DNA from: Rhipicephalus microplus
Lineage: Eukaryota; Arthropoda; Arachnida; Ixodida; Ixodidae
Assembly: GCF_043290135.1 (NCBI RefSeq)
Contig: NC_134710.1
Location: 204,622,192 to 204,686,191 of the forward strand
Reading direction: 5' to 3'
Length of the DNA stretch: 64,000 nt
In this document: piece after piece, positions 57,842-64,000 of the stretch
Layout of the letters: each line of letters starts with the position of its first letter
How positions within the stretch are numbered: the first letter of the stretch is position 1
Notes under the pieces: generated by a model
What the model was told of the DNA's origin: nothing
Database searches by the model: none
The model's input: only the letters and a program-made list of their open reading frames with translations
Position numbers and translations under genes: made by a program

Positions 57842-60633
57842 GGAGAGTAAGTTGCCATGTCCGTTTGGCTTGGCTTCCTTAGGAGCGAAACAGGATGTAC
57901 GTCTCCGGGAATACTTTCCATTCATCCGCGCAGAAACGTTTCACGTCAACTGCAGTTAAGATCGCAAAATGTAACATGGCATTGAATTGGCTACTCCACT
58001 TCAACAGCGAAATTCTTATCGCGTTTCTGGTCCCCTTCAAAGAGTGAATACTCTTCTAAGAGCACCTGAATTATAGCATAATGACGGTGTTATGCTCATC
58101 TCTCGTGCTTTGTATACTTCTGGGCATAATCCTCACCAAAAATTTTCTGATTATGTAGTGTAGGAGGCAAGTACTCGCTTATCACGCAACTGGTTTACAT
58201 TAGATACTTATGAAAGGTTAGAATATGCCTCATGATTTTCTCATCATATCAATGCCTGGATGCCGCAAAGGCCAAAACGGACAGATATACCCAAAAACTG
58301 CGGTCCAATGTAAAAGAAGCTGTGCACTGAAGGATTCACTCTAGTCGGGACATTTTCGTCGCAAGGCTGTTAATCTAGACTACATGTCGTATTACGCACT
58401 ACCAATTTATTTTTTTTTCGAGAAAATTTGTGTACCCGTCGCTCCGGAGTAGACCGCAATGTCGAATTCTACCTTCCTTGACATCTATGGTAATAAGAGT
58501 AGCAATCAAGTATTGTCGGTGTGGCTTTCAGCTACTCCTTAGTACACCAATAATTCTTGTTGTTACTGGTGGCTTTAGAAAACAACAGTGAAGTATTTTT
58601 TTTGCAACACTGAGAGATGAAACAACGTTAACCTGGTTCTGTAGCTATGTTAACGTTGTTTCCACCAGTTACTTTTTCTGGGGATTATCTAGCTACAGCC
58701 TTCACACGTTTCTTAAGTTTGTGATATTTTTCCGGGGTTAAAAAAAGAAATTATGACCAAAACAAAGCGTCAATGTTTGTGCCTTAAGAAACATGAGTCG
58801 GCCCGCGAACCTGAGATGCAGTGTCTCACTGACGGCTGAATCGAGTAGAAATACTCCAATTGCCTAAGAGTACATTGCCAGTGCCTCAAGCAACACAAAA
58901 CTGCGACAGTATGACTATGTCTTGCTTGTTATAGTGTATAGTATAGCGCATATTAGGTCATCCCTAAGTGTCCAGCACAGTGTAGTATGAGAACCGGGAA
59001 ATGGCATGGTACATGTACGCAGAGCATCTGTCTGTAGAATAGAACTGTTTTTCTTTATTCTCAACTTTAACACACCAACTTTTCAGTTTTCAAAAGATGC
59101 CCATTCGGAGGCAACATAGTGTTTCCAGCGGCCCTGCCAATCACTAAAGGATGATTGAAGCGCAGAAACTGTAATGTTCTTTTGTTCCCATGGCCTCCTG
59201 AATGGCCTAGACCGAACAGTGGTGCCGTTCTTTCGTGGCTTTTTTCAATCCAGGAAAGAGGGACAAGTCTGAAGCAGCGACATTTGGGACATTGGGCGAC
59301 TGGGTAAGCTGTTTGATGCCATGTTAAAAAGGAAGCTTATCAACAAAGGTTGTATGGAAAGTTGCATATTCCAGTGATATTTCGGGCACTGTTCTGAATC
59401 CCAAGTATTCGGCCACAAGGTCATGCACAAAATGTTTTGGTGAATTTAATGGTTTTGTTATCATCCGCATACTCAGCGTGGGGTCAAACTTTGACAAAAA
59501 AATCTACAGACTTTTTGCCACTTCTCGCCCTTGAAAGGCGTCCTGACCATTGCTCCTCTTCAACTTGCTCTTTTCTGTCTCGAAACAATTATTGCCGCTC
59601 AAAATATTTTATCGTCCCATGGGAACTATCCCATAAGAAGTGTTCATCATGTCATCGCTCTCATGCGTAGTTTTATTTAGTTTGAAGCAATGCTTCATTG
59701 CGTAACGTTGCTCTAACAAACGGTTAATTGTATAAATCACATTGCAGCTGGAAAGGGGCTCACCTTAAACTGGATTTAGATTCCGCGGCGTCTTGTATAT
59801 AGGCTACTGGCGACTGGCGCGCTAGTAGCTAAACCTCTTTATCACCCAACAAGCACTAACACAACTTCTTCTTTATGGCGTTTTTGCAGGGAAAAGTCAG
59901 TCCCACTACTTTCCAAAGAAAGACAGTGTACCTATATTTAGATTTGTTTTAATTGGGAACAACTTTTTAAAGAACTGAGGCAACTTTTACGATGTTTATT
60001 TGTAAACATATATATTAGTTTGCATCTGGACGCTCTTGCGTTTACCTTCTTTGTTTTGTATGTACCGAAATTGGCGCTGAAAGAAATGAGTGCATGACGA
60101 ACTCGATAATAAGCCATGACGTGAATAACGGGATAGTACCGTTGCGTACATTATGCAAAACTTCCCTTCAGCCACGACAGGCACATACCCGAATATCACA
60201 GCCTACGGAATGCGGGTATATGTCAAGGGTGAGAGCTATGTTAATTTACTCCAAAAACCTTAACCCGATAGCGTCAAGACGCGTGAGTCGAAGAAAATCT
60301 GAAGCTGGCGTCGGCATTGTTGTCGCTGAGCGAAAACTCTCAATACACTAAGTGACCAAAAATCATGGCTCCAGCTGTAATGCGACCAGCGTTTCCTGCG
60401 TAGCAGTTACATGTTCTGCCACAGAGCCGTGCCAGGGCTCTGAATTGCTTAAAAAAAAGCCCGGTGTTAACGTCTCGACAGGCATCGTGAATCATGAATG
60501 CAATGTTGGCTATCAGATTTTATAACAATGTAATAAACAGGCTAGTCACGTGCTTATTACTGGTATCTGAGGTTTTTCAACAAAAAAAATGGTATGACTA
60601 ATTCCACGTGCTAAATTCGAGTGCCATAATTCA
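57842..60633. other. No gene recognised
   Basis: AT-rich with short frames only. No repeat with a second copy in the window recognised. Confidence 0.35.
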
Positions 60634-60850
60634 CGTACCAAAACCCGGATTATGAGAGGCGCTGTTGTGGAGAGCTCCAGAATACTTGACAATCTGGTGT
60701 TCGTCAAAGCACACTGGCATCGCACAGTATACAAGGGTGTCTAGAATTTTGCTGCCAGCGAAAACCCACCGCCACTGCCGAGATCAAACCCTCAATGTTT
60801 GGGTCAGCAGCCAAGTTCTGTAGGCGCTACACTACCATGGCTGACTATAG
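60634..60850 (-). mobile_element. tRNA-derived SINE, minus strand, decayed
   Basis: On the minus strand: CCATGGTAGTGTAGCGCC (head, about 60840-60823), GCTGCTGACCCAAACATTG, GGGTTTGATCTCGGCAG (B box), GTGCGATGCCAGTGTGC, GGAGCTCTCCACAACAGCGC and CTCATAATCCGGGTTTTGG. It is the same body variant as at 2428-2565 and 39670-39860. Many substitutions. Confidence 0.7.
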
Positions 60851-62942
60851 TCAAGCGTTTTTCGACCTCGGAAGAGTACACCAATGACCGCTGCTTATGA
60901 TATGCACATTATCGCACAGTAGCGTGCACTTCGTATGAATAAAGCTAACCTCTATGCTAAAACGTGAGTACCGATATCACGTCTTCCCATAAGCTCTCAT
61001 TTAGGAGCCAGTGTATCCGACGTTCTTTGTAAGGCCCGGATATGCGCACACCTACTGAATATGGAAGAAAAACGTCAGTCTATCACAGATTGGTTGGCTC
61101 AAACCGAAATAAAATGCAGGAGAAGCTACTACTGAATCGTTGCTTCGCATGAAATTGACTCCCACACTGTGACGGGACGGCGAAAAGTTCTTTTTATTCA
61201 CTCGTTTTTTGTGCCTCACTTGCTGCGTTGGCTCCTTTTTCGAAATGCAAAAGAGGACGTACACGCACTCGTGTAGCGTGATCGTCCATTTCTACTGCAC
61301 CGACCTATCAATACAGGTAACAAACAGAACATTATTGAAACCAGTTGGTCTGTGGCATGCAGGAAGAAACTCTTTGGCAACTAAGGCTCCTTGGTATAAA
61401 GACAAAAACAAGGAGCTATATTCAAAAATGCATAATCTTCGCCCATCTATGGTGTCAGCACCTTTTTTTTTTAAACACCAGAGTCTGAGCAAGCTGCTGT
61501 GACCAATATTCTTTCTTGCTCTCCGTTTTTTTTAAAGCTAGGGTCTTTTCTGAAAAGCCAGTTAATCTGTCGAAACTTCCACAGCTACAGAGAACATCTC
61601 GCACACCGGAGTTCGAAATAAATAATAAGCCTTCGTCCCGATGCGGTCAGTCTTCTAACCTCCCGATATTGCCAGGCACTGACGTGTTTCCAGTAAGTTT
61701 AAATTACTGCCGTCTACGTATGACAAAATATTAGGTACCGAAAATTTCCACAAGCAGCAGATATTTTGTGCCTCGAAATTCCGCATATAAAAGTCTGCAA
61801 ATAGTAGCCCTAAAAGTGTATTGTTCTTCTGAACCATTTTTACACTAGCACATCGGCTGCTGAATAGATTTGTAACGGTCACTTCTCTGTATTTTTTGTA
61901 TGTAAGGACATTGTGATGGTCTCAACATTAGCTTGAATATTCATTCTGAAAAATTTTTGTGTACACAAGATTTAAAGTCCACTTCTATTCTACACTCTTT
62001 GTATGGTTGATATTTTTAAGCTTGCCAGGAAAATATATATATGTGCTTCTTTATATATCCCCCACGTACACTGCAGCCGTTAGATGAACACCCAGGAAAG
62101 GTACGCATGCCCGTTTTCAAACTATGATGTCGTTTTTCATAGAATCAAATGCTACACGAACGTACTTCTACGCCATGCAGCAGAATCTGAAAACTCGAAC
62201 ACAGAATTGGCACCCGCAATTTTCTGGCTCACTGAGACAAGAGGGTAGATGCTCTTGGGACATGCAGTCAGCTTTCGGGAGAAGGTTTTCGCCGTTACTC
62301 GCGTTTGCATTATTCAGGCTTCTGACTGCCTCCGAAATGGGAACGGTTCGAGACTGCTCCTTCTCTCTGTGCCTCAAAAAAATACTAACTGGTCACGCAA
62401 GAGCTTTTGCCTCGGGGCCTTCGCTTACGTTTTGCTTTCTCGCCTCTGTATGAAGCGACTAAAACAATTCAGCTCGTTCTTGCGACGTGTCGACTGCAAA
62501 ATATCCCCGTACCCAATTTCTCTTAACACGTCTGGTTGCACACGGGCGTTTAGAAGCTGTGGCATGGCCAATAATCACGCACAGTGCTCTTTCCATTTAT
62601 CTCTCAATGTCTCTTTTTCCCCCTCTATTATGAATACCTGCAATCTTTTTTATGGACTCAAGCACGAGCTTGCCTAAACTGAGTGGACGGAGGAAGGGGT
62701 GCGATGTCACTGCTTTCGCCATTTACAGTGGTTCACCACGCCGGTATCAATGATACGTCACAATTTTTTCGGATGTTAGCCTTGGGCACTCGCCATGTTG
62801 CCTTCTTTTTTCACTGCTTGTAATTTCGTTAACTTGGAAACTGAAGTTCGTGTAATATGGCTTAATCGCCTGTGCTCGCGTGACTTCTGAATCTCGCTGA
62901 GGGTTGTTTAGTGCCCCAATTTTCAAAATTCGACCTTCAGCA
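60851..62942. other. No gene recognised
   Basis: Open frames at 62124-62453 and 62249-62677 overlap in different frames and show no domain. I leave them as chance. Confidence 0.35.
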
Positions 62943-62991
62943 TTTCTCTCTCTCTCTCTCTCTCTCTCTAAATATATATATATATATATAT

Positions 62992-63022
<31 letters not shown>
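62943..63022. repeat. Compound microsatellite (CT)n(TA)n(TG)n
   Basis: (CT) about 13 units, AAATATA, (TA) about 10 units, CTG, then (TG) about 13 units, all contiguous. Confidence 0.95.
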
Positions 63023-63023
<1 letters not shown>

Positions 63024-63219
63024 CAGAATGTCTCCCAGCTATCCTTACCGGGAGTTAAAAATATGCCGCCACACAAAATGGCAACGCGGTCAAATGCATG
63101 TTGCTCACTGTAGCCTGGAGTGAGTGTCAGAGTATTTTTATGTTCTGACTAGTTGCTTAATTAGGCCAATTTTTACCTAAGTGTAAATCAATCAAAACGG
63201 GCCTTGAATTTTTTTATGT

Positions 63220-63461
63220 CCCGCCACGGTGGTCCAGTGGCTAAGGTACTCAGCTGCTGACCCACAGGTCGCGGGATCAAATCCCGGCTGCGGTGGCTGG
63301 ACTTCCGATGGAGGCGGAAACGTTGTAGGCCCGTGTGCTCAGATTTGGGTCCACGTTAAAGAATTCCAGGTGGTCAAAGTTTTCGGAACCCTCCACTACG
63401 GCGTCTCTCATAATGATATGGTAGTTTTGGGAGGTTCAATCACACATATCAATCAATCATT
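63220..63461 (+). mobile_element. Tick SINE, plus strand, full length
   Basis: Head CCGCCACGGTGGTCCAGTGG (A box), GGGATCAAATCCCGG (B box), body CACGTTAAAGAATTCCAGG, CTACGGCGTCTCTCATAATG, TTTTGGGAGGTTCAATCAC and tail ATCAATCAATCA. No confident TSD, because the flanks are T-rich. Confidence 0.85.
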
Positions 63462-63469
63462 TTTTGAAG

Positions 63470-63831
63470 TAAAGTGAAGTGAACTTTATTGCCACATAGA
63501 TCAAAACTTGTTTAAACAACAAGGATGGTGGGATAAAAGCTGCATGTAGGCAGATTGACTACTCCCACTTCCCATTACAATAACAGCAGCAGCAGCAAAT
63601 ATAAACAAGCATTCTTACTTGCCACAATAGTAATATAGAAATGCACAAAGCAAAGTGATTAGAGAAGCATAAAAATCAGTACGGAACACCCATTTTCAAC
63701 AAACACATTCATTAAACAAACATTGGTAATCACAAAATTCGTTAATATATTGTCTTTTTAGAAATATGACGTACGTTGTCATCATGTAATGTGATGAGAC
63801 AGATGCTTTGGGTAGTTGGTGATTGAGAATC
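63470..63831 (-). other. Possible 3' end of a minus-strand retroelement
   Basis: GTGAACTTTATTGCCACATA begins at about 63479. Its reverse complement puts AATAAAG close to an end directly beside the SINE tail, as at 9251-9262 (CGAACTTTATTT). No coding part is recognised, so this remains a guess. Confidence 0.25.
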
Positions 63832-63906
63832 AACATATTTGCACAGCGCAAGACTACGAGTAGTTACGTCGTAACTACTCGTAGTCTTGCGCTGTGCAAA
63901 TATGTT
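63832..63906. repeat. Perfect 37-nt inverted repeat with a 1-nt spacer
   Basis: The left arm 63832-63868 begins AACATATTTGCACAGCGC and ends GAGTAGTTACG. A single T (63869) follows, then the exact reverse complement at 63870-63906. All 37 positions pair. Confidence 0.95.
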
Positions 63907-64000
63907 CAGTCATCACGTAGTTTATATATGTTTAGTATTTTAGGAAGGCAGTAGAAAAGTGTTTGAAAACCGTAGTTTGTGTGTGGTCGCGCAACTGCTC

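Overview
This window reads as non-genic, transposon-rich chromosomal DNA from an arthropod, most likely a hard tick (Ixodidae, probably a metastriate such as Rhipicephalus, Dermacentor or Hyalomma). The main reason is the repeated tRNA-derived SINE with a CAATCAATCAATC tail and a conserved body (B box, GTGCACGTTAAAGAACC block, CTACGGCGTCTCTCATAAT block), which matches my recollection of the tick Ruka-type SINE. The I-clade and RTE-clade LINEs are also of the kind common in tick genomes. This is recognition from memory; no database was searched. I find no convincing host protein gene. One three-exon ORF is a weak candidate.

Layout. 1-2.6 kb: 3' end of a non-LTR retrotransposon with a (CATC)n tail, a hAT-type MITE with a perfect 8-bp target-site duplication (TSD), a Helitron-type DUF6570 fragment and a minus-strand SINE. 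4.4-8.45 kb: a decayed Ty3/gypsy element (gag, protease, RT, RNase H, integrase, polypurine tract, 3' LTR) with no 5' LTR. 8.86-9.1 kb: a tRNA-Gly-derived SINE. 10.3 and 12.2 kb: a tandem duplication and an inverted dimer of a satellite monomer.

12.5-23.3 kb is a nested cluster. A near full-length RTE LINE on the minus strand is split by a full-length 5.86-kb I-clade LINE (perfect 12-bp TSD) and by a 1.87-kb terminal-inverted-repeat (TIR) element. The TIR element landed inside the codons of the endonuclease GDFNA-type motif, and deleting it restores the reading.

24-25.8, 37-38.4 and 52.8-54.4 kb hold members of a composite repeat family: a TCTA/TCTG microsatellite, a conserved leader, a satellite of about 140 bp with a palindromic CCAAATTTGG core, and a terminal hairpin. 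It resembles the non-autonomous Helentron/DINE-type elements of other animals. One copy carries a 5'-truncated Penelope-like insertion with an 8-bp TSD.

35.3 kb: a remnant endonuclease/exonuclease/phosphatase domain, possibly from a Helentron or LINE. 39.7-44 kb: five SINEs and a 55-bp tandem array carrying CACGTG in most units. 44.69-49.26 kb: a candidate new 4.57-kb element with 15-bp TIRs (CACTCTAAGCCAAAA), dense subterminal GGAGYAACNG motifs and a possible spliced ORF inside; a related head-to-head inverted pair follows at 49.4-50.5 kb. 57-64 kb: three more SINEs, a compound microsatellite and a perfect 37+37-nt hairpin near the window end. The regions between hold decayed, AT-rich sequence with no recognisable gene.
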